From positions 434,001-498,000 of the forward strand of contig JARUPY010000398.1 of assembly GCA_029817715.1 (NCBI GenBank): a stretch of 64,000 nt of DNA, read 5' to 3'. This DNA comes from Melastoma dodecandrum (Eukaryota; Streptophyta; Magnoliopsida; Myrtales; Melastomataceae). Shown piece by piece: positions 29,515 through 40,094 of the stretch. A program made the translations under genes and the position numbers. How positions within the stretch are numbered: the first letter of the stretch is position 1; each line of letters begins with the position of its first letter. A model generated the notes under the pieces. It was not told the DNA's origin, did not search any database, and saw nothing but the letters and a program-made list of their open reading frames with translations.

Positions 29515-30084
29515 ATGCATCTCTTCGTCGGTCTCGGCAATCCCGGGCGCGAGCACGAGGCGCAGCGCCACAACATCGGATTCATGGCGCTCGACGCCAT
29601 CGCCCGTCGCCATGGGGCGCCCCCGTTCCGCTCCCGCTTCCAAAGTGTCGCCAGTGAGATCACGTTGGGCGGCGAGCGGGTGCTGCTGCTCAAGCCCGAG
29701 ACCTATATGAACGACTCGGGCCGTTCCGTCGGCGAGGCGGTGCGCTTCTTCAAGCTCGCGATCTCCGACATCACCGTCTTCCACGATGAACTCGACCTTG
29801 CGCCGGGCACCGTGCGCGTCAAGATCGGCGGCGGCAATGCGGGCCACAACGGCCTGCGCTCGATCACCTCGCTGATCGGAAACGACTACCGCCGCGTGCG
29901 CCTCGGCATCGGCCACCCCGGCGCGAAGGAGCTCGTGCTGGGCTACGTGCTCGGCAATTTCGCCAAAAGTGAACAGCCTTGGCTCGAGGCGGTCCTCGAT
30001 GCGACCGCCGCGGAAGCCGCCGACCTCGTCGAGGGGCAAGACAACCGCTTCCAGACCAACGTCTACAAGGCCGTCAACGCCTGA
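29515..30084 (+). CDS. pth: Peptidyl-tRNA hydrolase
   Basis: 189 residues. Recycles tRNA from peptidyl-tRNAs released during translation. Family signatures: [20 protein letters not shown] with catalytic His19, [20 protein letters not shown] and [12 protein letters not shown]. Normal length. Downstream of rplY as in many bacteria; the often-following ychF is not in this window. Confidence 0.97.
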   Translation: MHLFVGLGNPGREHEAQRHNIGFMALDAIARRHGAPPFRSRFQSVASEITLGGERVLLLKPETYMNDSGRSVGEAVRFFKLAISDITVFHDELDLAPGTVRVKIGGGNAGHNGLRSITSLIGNDYRRVRLGIGHPGAKELVLGYVLGNFAKSEQPWLEAVLDATAAEAADLVEGQDNRFQTNVYKAVNA

Positions 30085-30269
30085 CGAGCGGCGGTCGCCG
30101 TCCGACTGCTCCGCGCGTCCTTGCGAGGTCTACACTTGCACGTTCTCGATTGCATAAAGTTCCTGGCCAAAGGTCGATCTCGACTTGCGAAAGCTTCGCA
30201 TTAGGTACAGAAGCGTCGCGCGGCAGAAGATCGCGTGCGGCACAACAAAAGCCGACTTAGGAGGAACGT

Positions 30270-30740
30270 ATGCACAAGGGCAGCCTGGCTCTGGCCGGGA
30301 TCTTCGTCGTGGGCGTCATGGGCACGGCGTCGGCGGCGAGCATCGACAAGAGCGTCGAAGTGAAAGCGCCGGCCTCCAAGGTCTGGGCGACGATCGGCCC
30401 CTTCTGCGCCATCAAGGATTGGCACCCCGCGATCGGCAAGTGCACCGAGGAAGGCGGGGTCCGCACGCTCGTGACCAAGGACGGGAAAGCGACCTTCGTC
30501 GAGAAGCAGACCGGCCACGACGACAAGGACATGAGCTACAGCTACCATATCGAGAAGAGCCCGCTTCCGATGAGCGACTACAACTCGACGATCAAGGTCG
30601 TCTCGACGGGCGCCGATACCTCGAAGGTCGAGTGGTCCGCGACCTACACGCCCGAGAAGGGCAAGGAGCAGGACGTCGACACCGCCCTGACCGGCATCTA
30701 CCAGGGCGGTCTCGACAACATCCAGAAGACGGTTCAGTAG
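30270..30740 (+). CDS. Exported SRPBCC (START-like) domain protein
   Basis: 156 residues with a signal peptide (MHKGSLALAGIFVVGVMGTASA). The rest is an SRPBCC fold: SIDKSVEVKAPASKVWATIG at the start of the domain, CAIKDWHPAIGKC, and a C-terminal long helix (TALTGIYQGGLDNIQKTVQ). These folds bind hydrophobic ligands; the ligand is unknown. Very strong ribosome site (TAGGAGGAACGT). Confidence 0.85.
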   Translation: MHKGSLALAGIFVVGVMGTASAASIDKSVEVKAPASKVWATIGPFCAIKDWHPAIGKCTEEGGVRTLVTKDGKATFVEKQTGHDDKDMSYSYHIEKSPLPMSDYNSTIKVVSTGADTSKVEWSATYTPEKGKEQDVDTALTGIYQGGLDNIQKTVQ

Positions 30741-30852
30741 TCCCTCGGCGGCGAGCGGCCTCACACTCCCATGTGATGCGCGGCTCGCCGCCTGCCTCTA
30801 GTCTCCTGTGGTGCGATCTGTAAGGTGCGCCGCCCAGCCCAGGAGACATGTG

Positions 30853-31479
30853 ATGGTGAATTCCTCCGGACGCTATACCCCGGCTTCCTTAGAGGAACCC
30901 GGCCGCTATAAGGCCGGAGCGCGCTGGTTTCACTGGGTCGCGGCCGTCCTGATCTTCGCGATCGTGCCCCTTGGTTGGATCTTCGCCGAGTTCAAGACCA
31001 AGGGGAAACCGCCCACAGGCTTCGAGGCGCCGTTCCCGGGTACGCCGGCCGATTACGCCTCGGTCCACAAAACGCTCGGCCTCCTCGTCCTCGCGATCGT
31101 CGTCGCGCGCCTGATCTACCGGTTCGCCAATCGTCCGCCCGTCCTGCCGCGCCACACCACCGCGCTCGAGAAGGGGTTGTCGCACGCGACGCATTGGCTG
31201 CTCTACCTGCTCCTGCTCGTCATGCCGATCTCGGGCTACGTGATGTCGTCCGGAAGCGATCATCCGATCAGCGTCCTCGGCGTCTTCGACGTTCCGAAGC
31301 TGCCGGTCTCGAAGAGTGTGGGAGAGGCGGCGGCGGGCGTGCATCTCTTTGCGCAGTTCGCGCTCTACGCCCTCGTCATCGGGCACATCGTCGGCGTGGC
31401 CTGGCATCTCTTCCTGCGACGGGACGACCTCCTCGGCCGCATGCTGCCGCCGCAGGATCGTGTCCAGACCTTCGACTGA
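30853..31479 (+). CDS. Cytochrome b561 family protein
   Basis: 208 residues with four hydrophobic helices. Histidines suited to ligate two b haems lie in ARWFHWVAAVLIF, SVHKTLGLLVL, HATHWLLYLLLL and GHIVGVAWHLFL. Members pass electrons between quinol or superoxide and periplasmic acceptors. Start at the ATG 30853, nine bases after AGGAG. The next gene begins 4 bp after its stop, so the two form an operon. Confidence 0.88.
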   Translation: MVNSSGRYTPASLEEPGRYKAGARWFHWVAAVLIFAIVPLGWIFAEFKTKGKPPTGFEAPFPGTPADYASVHKTLGLLVLAIVVARLIYRFANRPPVLPRHTTALEKGLSHATHWLLYLLLLVMPISGYVMSSGSDHPISVLGVFDVPKLPVSKSVGEAAAGVHLFAQFALYALVIGHIVGVAWHLFLRRDDLLGRMLPPQDRVQTFD

Positions 31480-31483
31480 GCGG

Positions 31484-32020
31484 ATGCGGCGCCTTGTACC
31501 GATGCTTGCGGCACTGCTCTGCGCCGATGCGTCCATCGCCGCGACGAACCTGCGTGTCGTCGCGATCGACTTCGCGCACTTCGGCTACACGTCCGCCGTG
31601 CGGGCGGATACGGCCGGATGCGTCGTCGCGCTGACCCTGGACGAGCGCGTGTTCCGGGCTCACGCCGACGAGATCAAGCAGCTCGGGCTCCTCGATCCGC
31701 GCGCCGTGCCGGACCATCTCGACCAGATGCCGGATGCATTGGCCTTCTCGTTCATGCTTCAAGCCGCCCCGAGCGTTACGCAATCCCTGTACGGGCGGGA
31801 TGCGATCGACGCGTGCCGCTTCACGCAATATCTCACGTCCCCGTCGCCGGAGGGCGCGCCCGAGACCGCGGAGGTCTTCTCCTATACCTTCGACCGGGCT
31901 CATTTCGACACGGTGGATTGGCCGACGCTGACGTCCGAGCGCTTCGCGCGGACGGCACCGAACTTTCGCTTCGATCATGCTTTCCAGCATCGGCTCTACG
32001 GCGAGTTCTACCGTCGCTGA
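31484..32020 (+). CDS. Hypothetical exported protein
   Basis: 178 residues, with a likely signal peptide (MRRLVPMLAALLCADASIAA). The mature part starts NLRVVAIDFAHFGYTSA and contains two Cys (DTAGCVVAL, IDACRFTQY) that could form a disulphide. No family is recognised. It is coupled to the cytochrome b561 gene by a 4-bp gap, suggesting a linked periplasmic role. Confidence 0.6.
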   Translation: MRRLVPMLAALLCADASIAATNLRVVAIDFAHFGYTSAVRADTAGCVVALTLDERVFRAHADEIKQLGLLDPRAVPDHLDQMPDALAFSFMLQAAPSVTQSLYGRDAIDACRFTQYLTSPSPEGAPETAEVFSYTFDRAHFDTVDWPTLTSERFARTAPNFRFDHAFQHRLYGEFYRR

Positions 32021-32107
32021 AGCGATCTCCGCGAAGGAGCGACCTGCTCGGGTGATGAAGCGGGCGGGGCCCCACCGACCAAGGCGCGTTCGTCTCGCCG
32101 CGCGCGC

Positions 32108-33364
32108 CTAGTGCAGCGCCGGCGGCTCGAGCGGGCTGTTCGGCGGCGGCGGGGCAGGGGCGGGTACGGGGGCGCCGCCGGGAAGGGCAGGCGGCACGAC
32201 CGCCGCGCCCGCGGCGCCGCCGGACGCCGGCGGCAGCGGCTTGGCGACGACATGCTCATCGACGGGCCGCGAGCCGAGGACGGCGGTGACATCCGAATCC
32301 TGCGTGCGCTTGGCGCCGATCGTCGCGCCGATCTGGCGAACGACACTCGGCGTCGAGGCGTAGGCGCCGTGGCCGATGAAGCCGTCGGAGTCGCTGGACA
32401 GGTCGTAGACTTTGACGCCGAGGCGGTCGAGCATCGCCTTGTCGCCGGCGTTGTTGGGGTTCAGCGCGCCGAGGCGCGGTCGATCGCCGGCGAGGCGCCG
32501 CGACAGGAACAACGCGCGATCGTTGGTCGAGACGAAGATCGAGACGTGGTGCGGATCGAGCTTCGAGACCTGGTTGCGGAACACCGAGACGTCGATGTCG
32601 GGGGCCGCGAGCATCACGTCGCCGAGCTTGCCGTTGAGGTCGGGCTTGCCGGCGATCGCGTCTTGGCGCAGCGCCTCCATCGTCAGCCAGCTGCCCATCG
32701 AATGCGCGAGGATGTGGATGCGGCCGATATCCGGCAGGTCCGAGAGCATCATCAGCGTCTGGGCGAGGGCGTCGCGCGACGCGGAGGCGCTCTCCTTGGC
32801 AGCCTCGTAATCGAAGAGGCTTCCGGCCGCCGGCCAGGTGAACAGGACCGGCACGCCGCCGAAGCGACCGTCCGTGACAATCTGTGCGAGGCGGAAGCGA
32901 GCCTCGTCGTAGCTCGTGTTGAAGCCGTGCACGAAGAGCAGCACGTCGCGGTCCGAGCCGATGCGGCCGGAGAGATGGGAGGCGATCTCGGCCTTGAATT
33001 CGCTCTCGTCGAGGCCGCGGAAGGCGGAGACGGTGAAATCGTCCTGCGGATCGTCGCTGCCGAAGCGGGCGCGCTCGATCTCGCCGGGTTTATGTCCGGG
33101 CGGCACCGTCACCGTCTGGAGCGAATAGCGCACGCTGTCGGCGAGTTCGTTCGAGTCGCCGCCCTTGCCCTTGCGCGTCGAGACGACGAACATCGGGACG
33201 CGGCGCGGCGCCTGTGGATCACCGGTCGCGAAGACGTCGCCGACCGAGGACGTGACCTCCGAGACCTTGTCGGTCACGCAGCCCGCCAAAGCCAGCGTCG
33301 TCAGCAGCGACGCCGCCGCCCCGTTCCGCCATCGCGATGTCCTGCTTCTCGCGCCTGCCATCAA
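32108..33364 (-). CDS. Lipoprotein alpha/beta hydrolase, DUF900 family
   Basis: 418 residues. Lipoprotein signal with lipobox LALAGC. The alpha/beta-hydrolase core shows an oxyanion segment LLFVHGFNTSYDEA, nucleophile elbow LAHSMGSWL, and a late His in GFIGHGAYA. The last 60 residues are Pro/Ala-rich. DUF900 hydrolases are common in Hyphomicrobiales; substrate unknown. The ATG at 33364 or 33361 may be used. Divergent from the pyroglutamyl peptidase gene. Confidence 0.88.
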   Translation of the reverse strand: MMAGARSRTSRWRNGAAASLLTTLALAGCVTDKVSEVTSSVGDVFATGDPQAPRRVPMFVVSTRKGKGGDSNELADSVRYSLQTVTVPPGHKPGEIERARFGSDDPQDDFTVSAFRGLDESEFKAEIASHLSGRIGSDRDVLLFVHGFNTSYDEARFRLAQIVTDGRFGGVPVLFTWPAAGSLFDYEAAKESASASRDALAQTLMMLSDLPDIGRIHILAHSMGSWLTMEALRQDAIAGKPDLNGKLGDVMLAAPDIDVSVFRNQVSKLDPHHVSIFVSTNDRALFLSRRLAGDRPRLGALNPNNAGDKAMLDRLGVKVYDLSSDSDGFIGHGAYASTPSVVRQIGATIGAKRTQDSDVTAVLGSRPVDEHVVAKPLPPASGGAAGAAVVPPALPGGAPVPAPAPPPPNSPLEPPALH

Positions 33365-33438
33365 CCGTCCCCCGGCGGTGCCGCACCCTCGCGGCTCAGC
33401 CTTCGGCGTTGACGAGACGCCCGGCTGACGCGAACCTC

Positions 33439-34107
33439 ATGCGCATGAAAGATGTCATGAGGTTGGCGCCGGTGCGTCAGCGGGTCCTCGTCACGGGTTT
33501 CGGCGCCGTTCCCGGGGCCCCGTCGAACCCTACGGCGACGCTTCTGCGCCGCCTCGCGCGCCATCGAAGCCGTTTGGCCCGGCTGGGCATCGATCTGCGG
33601 ACCCTCGAATTGCCCGTAATCTATGCCGAAATAGGTCCGCGCCTCGCCTCGGCCTCGGCCGGGTTCCGGCCGGACGCGATCTTGCATCTCGGCCTCGCCT
33701 CGCGGCGGCGGCACCTCAGCGTCGAGACGAGGGCTTGGAACCGCGCAGGCCCCCTGCACCCCGACGCATCCGGTGCCTGTCCCGCCACGCAGAGTTTGTC
33801 GCCCGGCGCGCCGCTCGTCCGGCGCGCGACCTGGCCGTCGGCCCGGATCGCGGCGGCCCTACGGCGCGCGGGCTTCGATGCGCGCCTGTCGATCGATGCG
33901 GGCGATTACGTGTGCAATGCGACGCTCTACGCCTCGCTCGCCAGCGGCGATGCGGAGCATATCGGGTTCCTGCACGTGCCGAGGGTCCGCAAGCGCGCCG
34001 CTCGCTCGTCGTCGCGACCGTCGCTCGAGCAGCTGACGCAGGCCGCGCTGGCGGCGATCGTCGAGACGGTGCGGGCCTCCTCGGTCGCCGCGGCGAAAAC
34101 GAGCTAG
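33439..34107 (+). CDS. pcp: Pyroglutamyl-peptidase I (C15 family)
   Basis: 222 residues from ATG 33439 (ATGs at 33445 and 33457 are alternatives). N-terminal VLVTGFGAVPGAPSNPT, the ILHLGLASRRRHLSVETRAWN segment carrying the catalytic Glu, GDYVCNATLYASL with the catalytic Cys, and GFLHVPRV with the catalytic His match the C15 cysteine peptidases, which remove N-terminal pyroglutamate. Overall similarity to Pcp looks moderate, so substrate range may differ. Confidence 0.85.
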   Translation: MRMKDVMRLAPVRQRVLVTGFGAVPGAPSNPTATLLRRLARHRSRLARLGIDLRTLELPVIYAEIGPRLASASAGFRPDAILHLGLASRRRHLSVETRAWNRAGPLHPDASGACPATQSLSPGAPLVRRATWPSARIAAALRRAGFDARLSIDAGDYVCNATLYASLASGDAEHIGFLHVPRVRKRAARSSSRPSLEQLTQAALAAIVETVRASSVAAAKTS

Positions 34108-34135
34108 GGCAGCGTTTCCCGGCGGCGAGGGAAAA

Positions 34136-34162
34136 GGCCGCGGATCTCAGCGATCCGCGGCC
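34136..34162. terminator. Hairpin between convergent pcp and MCP genes
   Basis: GGCCGCGGATC and GATCCGCGGCC form a perfect 11-bp stem with a 5-base loop, located between two convergent stop codons. Likely a bidirectional terminator. Confidence 0.65.
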
Positions 34163-34190
34163 TCCGACGATCGACAATGGTTGGGGAACG

Positions 34191-35955
<1,765 letters not shown>

Positions 35956-36249
35956 ATGGCACGCAAAAGCGCTTCGAACGATCAGACGCTGATCGTTCTT
36001 CCGGAGGTGCTCGACACAGCGAAGGCGGCGGCGCTTCGCGACGAGCTGATCGGCGCGCGCGGGCGCGACGCCGTTCTCGATGCCTCGCACGTCCGCCACC
36101 TCGGCGCTCTCTGCGCGCAAGTTCTTCTCTCGGCTCTGGCCACTTGGCGCGCGGAAGGACGCCGCCTGGTGCTGACCGGGGCCAGCGAGCCCTTTCGGGA
36201 AGCCGCCGCATTGCTTGGTCTTCTTCCGCATTTTGTTTGCGAGGTCTGA
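35956..36249 (+). CDS. cheS: CheS-like STAS-domain protein
   Basis: 97 residues with a STAS-like pattern (LIVLPEVLDTAKAAALRDEL, DAVLDASHVRHLGALCAQVLL, GRRLVLTGASEPFREAAALLGL). Its position before a cheY-cheA pair and its length match CheS of Sinorhizobium meliloti, which binds CheA and speeds dephosphorylation of the phosphate-sink CheY1 (established there; inferred here). Overlaps the next gene by one base (TGATG). Confidence 0.75.
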   Translation: MARKSASNDQTLIVLPEVLDTAKAAALRDELIGARGRDAVLDASHVRHLGALCAQVLLSALATWRAEGRRLVLTGASEPFREAAALLGLLPHFVCEV

Positions 36250-36614
36250 TGTCGCTCACCGTGCTCACAGTCGATGATTCGCGCTCCATGCGCGACATGC
36301 TGAAGCTGGCGTTGACCTCGGCCGGCTTCACGGTGCTTCAGGCCGAGGACGGCCAGCACGGCCTCGACGTGCTCAGCGAGAGCAAGCCCGACGTGATCGT
36401 CACCGACATCAACATGCCGCGAATGGACGGCTTCGCGTTCATCGAGAACGTGCGCAGCGCCCGCATGCACACGGGCGTGCCGATCCTCGTGCTCTCGACC
36501 GAGAGCGATCTCGAGAAGAAACAGCGCGCCCGCGCCGCCGGGGCCACCGGCTGGATCGTCAAGCCCTTCGATCCCGTCAAGCTCGTGGACGCCGTCCGCC
36601 GCGTGGCGATCTGA
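36249..36614 (+). CDS. cheY1: Chemotaxis response regulator CheY (first copy)
   Basis: 121-residue single receiver domain. Acidic pair Asp9-Asp10, phosphoacceptor Asp53 (VIVTDINMPRMDG), Ser/Thr switch in VLSTES and Lys in WIVKPFDP. By operon position it corresponds to rhizobial CheY1, a phosphate sink rather than the main motor regulator. That assignment rests on gene order. Confidence 0.93.
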   Translation: MSLTVLTVDDSRSMRDMLKLALTSAGFTVLQAEDGQHGLDVLSESKPDVIVTDINMPRMDGFAFIENVRSARMHTGVPILVLSTESDLEKKQRARAAGATGWIVKPFDPVKLVDAVRRVAI

Positions 36615-36627
36615 CCGGAGTCTGTCC

Positions 36628-38772
36628 ATGGATCCGATGGCAGCCATCCGGGCGACCTTCTTCCAGGAATGCGACGAGCAGCTCATCGAGCTCGAAACGG
36701 GCCTGCTCGCCATCAAGGACGGCCTGAACGACGCCGAGACGATCAACTCGGTCTTCCGAGCGGTCCACTCGATCAAGGGCGGGGCGGGCGCCTTCCAGCT
36801 CGAGGAACTCGTCGAATTCGCGCATGTGTTCGAGAGCACGCTCGACATGCTGCGGACCGGCAAGATCGAAGCGGAGCCGGCGCTGCTTGCCCTGATGCTG
36901 CGCGCCACCGACGCGCTTGCGGACATGGTGAAGGCGGGCCGCGAGGGCGGTGGCTTCGACGCGACGCGCACCGACGAGATCGCGAGCGAACTCTCGCAGA
37001 CCACCGCGGGGGGCGCCGACCCGTCGGCCGCGCATGAGGAGGCCTTCGTCTTCGAGCCGATCGCCGTCGACTTCGCCGACTTCGACGACCTGATGTCGCT
37101 CGATTCGCCCGAGCCGACGCAACAGCTCTTCTGCGTCAAGTTCGCGCCGCGCTCCGCGCTCTACGACAAAGGCAACGAGCCGGTCCTGCTGCTGCGCGAA
37201 CTGCGCAAGCTCGGTGCGATGGAGGTATGGGCCGACACCGCGCACGTGCCGATGCTCGACGCGCTCGAGCCGAGCGAAAGCTACCTCGCCTTCACGATCG
37301 ACCTCGTGACCACGCACGATGACGCCGCCATCGGAGAAGTCTTCGAATTCGCCGCCTGGGACGCCGAGTTCTCGGTCGAGCGCGCGCCGTCGCATGAGGA
37401 GGCGTCGGCCGCGCCAGAGGCGGCGATGACGGCTCCGGCGCCCACCGCCGCCACGCCGGACATCGCGCCTCCGCCCGTCGCAGCGGCGCCCGCGGTGCCC
37501 GACCATGCCGAGCACGCGCCCGCGCCAGCCGCCCGCGCGGAGGCAAACGACGCCGCCAAGGCCGGCGCCGCGCCGGCGACGATCCGTGTGGATCTCAACC
37601 GCGTCGATCGCTTGATCGATCTCGTCGGCGAGCTCGTCATCAACCAGGCGATGTTGACCGAGCGCGTCTCGGACCTCGCCTTGCCCCGCATGTCGCCCGT
37701 ATCGATCGCGCTCGACGAGCTCGAGCAGCTGACGCGCGAGATCCAGGACAGCGTCATGGCGATCCGCGCGCAGCCCGTGCGCTCGGTGTTCCAGCGTCTG
37801 CCGCGCCTCGTGCGCGAAGTCGCCGCCCAGACGGGCAAGTCCGTTCGCCTGGAAACCAGCGGCGAAGGCACGGAAGTCGACAAGACGGTCATCGAGCGCC
37901 TCGTCGATCCGCTCACCCACATGATCCGAAACGCCATCGACCACGGCGTCGAGAAGCCGGAGCGCCGTGTCGCGTCGGGCAAGGACAAGGAGGGATCGCT
38001 GCGGGTCAGCGCCGCGCATCGCTCGGGCCGCATCGTGATCGAGATCGCGGACGACGGCGCCGGCATCGACCGCGAGCGCGTGCGGGCCATCGCGGTGAAG
38101 AAGGGCCTCGTGGCCGCCGATGCCAAGCTGACCGACGAGGAGATCGACGATCTCATTTTCCTACCGGGATTCTCGACGGCCGACACGGTCTCCGACATCT
38201 CCGGGCGCGGCGTCGGCATGGATGTCGTGCGGCGCTCGATCCAGGCGCTGGGCGGACGCATCTCGATCACGTCGGTTCCCGGGCTCGGCTCGACCTTCTC
38301 GCTCAGCCTGCCGCTCACGCTCGCCGTTCTCGACGGCATGGTCGTGACCGTTGCGCATGAAACCTTCGTCGTGCCGCTGAGCGCGGTCGTCGAGATCTTG
38401 ATGCCCCAGACGATGTCCGTCCATGCGTTCGGCCGCACCGGCCGCGTCGTCGGCCTTCGCGGCGAGTTCATCCCGCTGATCGATGTCGGCGAGCGACTCG
38501 GCTGCCGCACGACGACCACTGATCCCTCCCAAGGCGTCACGCTGCTTGTCGAGGCCGAAGGCGGCACGCGCAGCGCGCTCGTCGTCGACGCGATCCAGGG
38601 CCAACGCCAGGTCGTGATCAAGAGTCTCGAATCGAACTACGGCGCGGTGCGCGGCATCGCCGCCGCGACGATCCTCGGCAACGGCCGCGTCGCGCTGATC
38701 CTCGACGTCGATACGCTGGTCGCCGACACCGGAGCGGCGCACTCTCTCTCCACCCTGTCGAAGGCGGGCTGA
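36628..38772 (+). CDS. cheA: Chemotaxis histidine kinase CheA
   Basis: 714 residues. P1 with phospho-His47 (FRAVHSIKGGAGAF); a P2-like region about 155-255; an Ala/Pro linker about 255-320; P3 dimerisation helices (DRLIDLVGELVINQAML); P4 kinase domain with N box (HMIRNAIDHGVEKPERR), DDGAGID and GRGVGMDVVRR; and P5, the CheW-like domain (FVVPLSAVVEI to the end). All catalytic boxes are intact. The ATG at 36628 has GGAG seven bases upstream. Confidence 0.97.
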   Translation: MDPMAAIRATFFQECDEQLIELETGLLAIKDGLNDAETINSVFRAVHSIKGGAGAFQLEELVEFAHVFESTLDMLRTGKIEAEPALLALMLRATDALADMVKAGREGGGFDATRTDEIASELSQTTAGGADPSAAHEEAFVFEPIAVDFADFDDLMSLDSPEPTQQLFCVKFAPRSALYDKGNEPVLLLRELRKLGAMEVWADTAHVPMLDALEPSESYLAFTIDLVTTHDDAAIGEVFEFAAWDAEFSVERAPSHEEASAAPEAAMTAPAPTAATPDIAPPPVAAAPAVPDHAEHAPAPAARAEANDAAKAGAAPATIRVDLNRVDRLIDLVGELVINQAMLTERVSDLALPRMSPVSIALDELEQLTREIQDSVMAIRAQPVRSVFQRLPRLVREVAAQTGKSVRLETSGEGTEVDKTVIERLVDPLTHMIRNAIDHGVEKPERRVASGKDKEGSLRVSAAHRSGRIVIEIADDGAGIDRERVRAIAVKKGLVAADAKLTDEEIDDLIFLPGFSTADTVSDISGRGVGMDVVRRSIQALGGRISITSVPGLGSTFSLSLPLTLAVLDGMVVTVAHETFVVPLSAVVEILMPQTMSVHAFGRTGRVVGLRGEFIPLIDVGERLGCRTTTTDPSQGVTLLVEAEGGTRSALVVDAIQGQRQVVIKSLESNYGAVRGIAAATILGNGRVALILDVDTLVADTGAAHSLSTLSKAG

Positions 38773-38775
38773 ACC

Positions 38776-39225
38776 ATGGACAACGCTGCTACCAGCGAGC
38801 TTGTGACCTTCCAGATCGGCCGCGGCGAGTTCTGCGTCGACATCATGGCCGTCCGCGAGATCCGTGGATGGACCCAGGCCACGCCCTTGCCCTACGCGCC
38901 GAGCTACGTCTGCGGCGTGATCAATCTGCGCGGCGCCGTCCTGTCGATCGTCGATCTCTCAGCGCGGCTCGGGTTCGACACCGTCGAGCCGACCGCGCGC
39001 CACGTCATCATCGTGGTCCAGATCGGCGAGCAGGTCGCGGGCCTTCTGGTCGATGCGGTCACCGGCATTCTGGCGGTGCAGTCGAGCTCGATTCTCCCTG
39101 CGCCCGATATCGCCGATCAGCACGCGCGCACGCTCATCACCGGCGTGCTCGCGATCGAGGATCGCATGATCAACCTCGTCGGACTGCAGGACATCCTCCC
39201 GCAGCGCCTGCACGACGCCGCGTGA
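38776..39225 (+). CDS. cheW: Chemotaxis coupling protein CheW
   Basis: 149 residues, a single CheW domain: LVTFQIGRGEFCVDIMAVREI at the start, YVCGVINLRGAVLSIVDLSARLG in the middle and GLLVDAVTGIL later. Links receptors to CheA. It starts 3 bp after cheA, and its stop shares a base with the cheR start. Confidence 0.96.
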   Translation: MDNAATSELVTFQIGRGEFCVDIMAVREIRGWTQATPLPYAPSYVCGVINLRGAVLSIVDLSARLGFDTVEPTARHVIIVVQIGEQVAGLLVDAVTGILAVQSSSILPAPDIADQHARTLITGVLAIEDRMINLVGLQDILPQRLHDAA

Positions 39226-40094
39226 TGCGACCGCTGCGAGCCGATCAAGGTGACGTCGCCACGACGGCCGAGTTCGTCCTGTCGGACGAGGATTTCGGGA
39301 CGATCGCGTCGCTCCTCTACGCCGATTCGGGGATCAGCCTCGCCGATCACAAGCGGCCGCTCGTCTACGGGCGACTGACCAAGCGTCTGCGCGCGCTCGG
39401 CATCGAGAGCTTCAACGAATATTGCCGGCTGCTGCAGTCGAGCGACGGCGTCGGCGAGCGGCAGATGATGCTGAGCGCCCTGACGACCAACGTGACCGCG
39501 TTCTTCCGCGAGCGCCATCATTTCGATTATCTGCGCACGAGCGAGCTGCCGCGCCTTCTGCAGGCCGCGCGCGCGGGCGCCAGCGTGCGTATCTGGTCGG
39601 CCGGCTGCTCGAAAGGCCATGAGCCCTTCTCCATCGCCATGACGCTGCTCGGCGTGATGCCGGACGTCGAGAAATACGACGTGAAGATCCTCGCGACCGA
39701 CATCGACCCCGCCGTCGTCGCCTTCGCGCGCGAGGCGAAATATTCCGAGGAGGAGCTCACCGACGTTCCGGCGGCCGAGCGCACGCGCTTCTTCGATCGC
39801 ACGGGCGAGGGAGCCTATGTCGTCAAGGACGTCGCGCGGCGCCTCGTCAGCTTCAAGGAGCTGAACCTGATGGGCGCATGGCCGATGCGCATGCATTATC
39901 AGGTCATCTTCTGCCGCAACGTCACGATCTATTTCGACGCCGAGACGCAGGCGAAGATTTGGGCGCGCTTTGCCGATCTGATCGCGAGCGGCGGCCTCGT
40001 CTGCATCGGTCATTCCGAGCGCCTGTCGGGGTCCGCACAGCGCCGCTTCGATCTCGTCGGCACGACGATGTATCGTCATCGAGGAGCCGCATGA
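39225..40094 (+). CDS. cheR: Chemotaxis protein methyltransferase CheR
   Basis: 289 residues. N-terminal helical domain (FGTIASLLYADSGISLADHK, TTNVTAFFRERHHFDYL) and a SAM-binding domain with VRIWSAGCSKGHEPFSIAM, KILATDIDPAVVAFAREAKY and VIFCRNVTIYFD. Adds methyl groups to receptor glutamates. In most CheR proteins the first motif reads STGEEPY; here it is SKGHEPF, a notable change next to the SAM site. The stop overlaps cheB by 4 bp. Confidence 0.94.
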   Translation: MRPLRADQGDVATTAEFVLSDEDFGTIASLLYADSGISLADHKRPLVYGRLTKRLRALGIESFNEYCRLLQSSDGVGERQMMLSALTTNVTAFFRERHHFDYLRTSELPRLLQAARAGASVRIWSAGCSKGHEPFSIAMTLLGVMPDVEKYDVKILATDIDPAVVAFAREAKYSEEELTDVPAAERTRFFDRTGEGAYVVKDVARRLVSFKELNLMGAWPMRMHYQVIFCRNVTIYFDAETQAKIWARFADLIASGGLVCIGHSERLSGSAQRRFDLVGTTMYRHRGAA

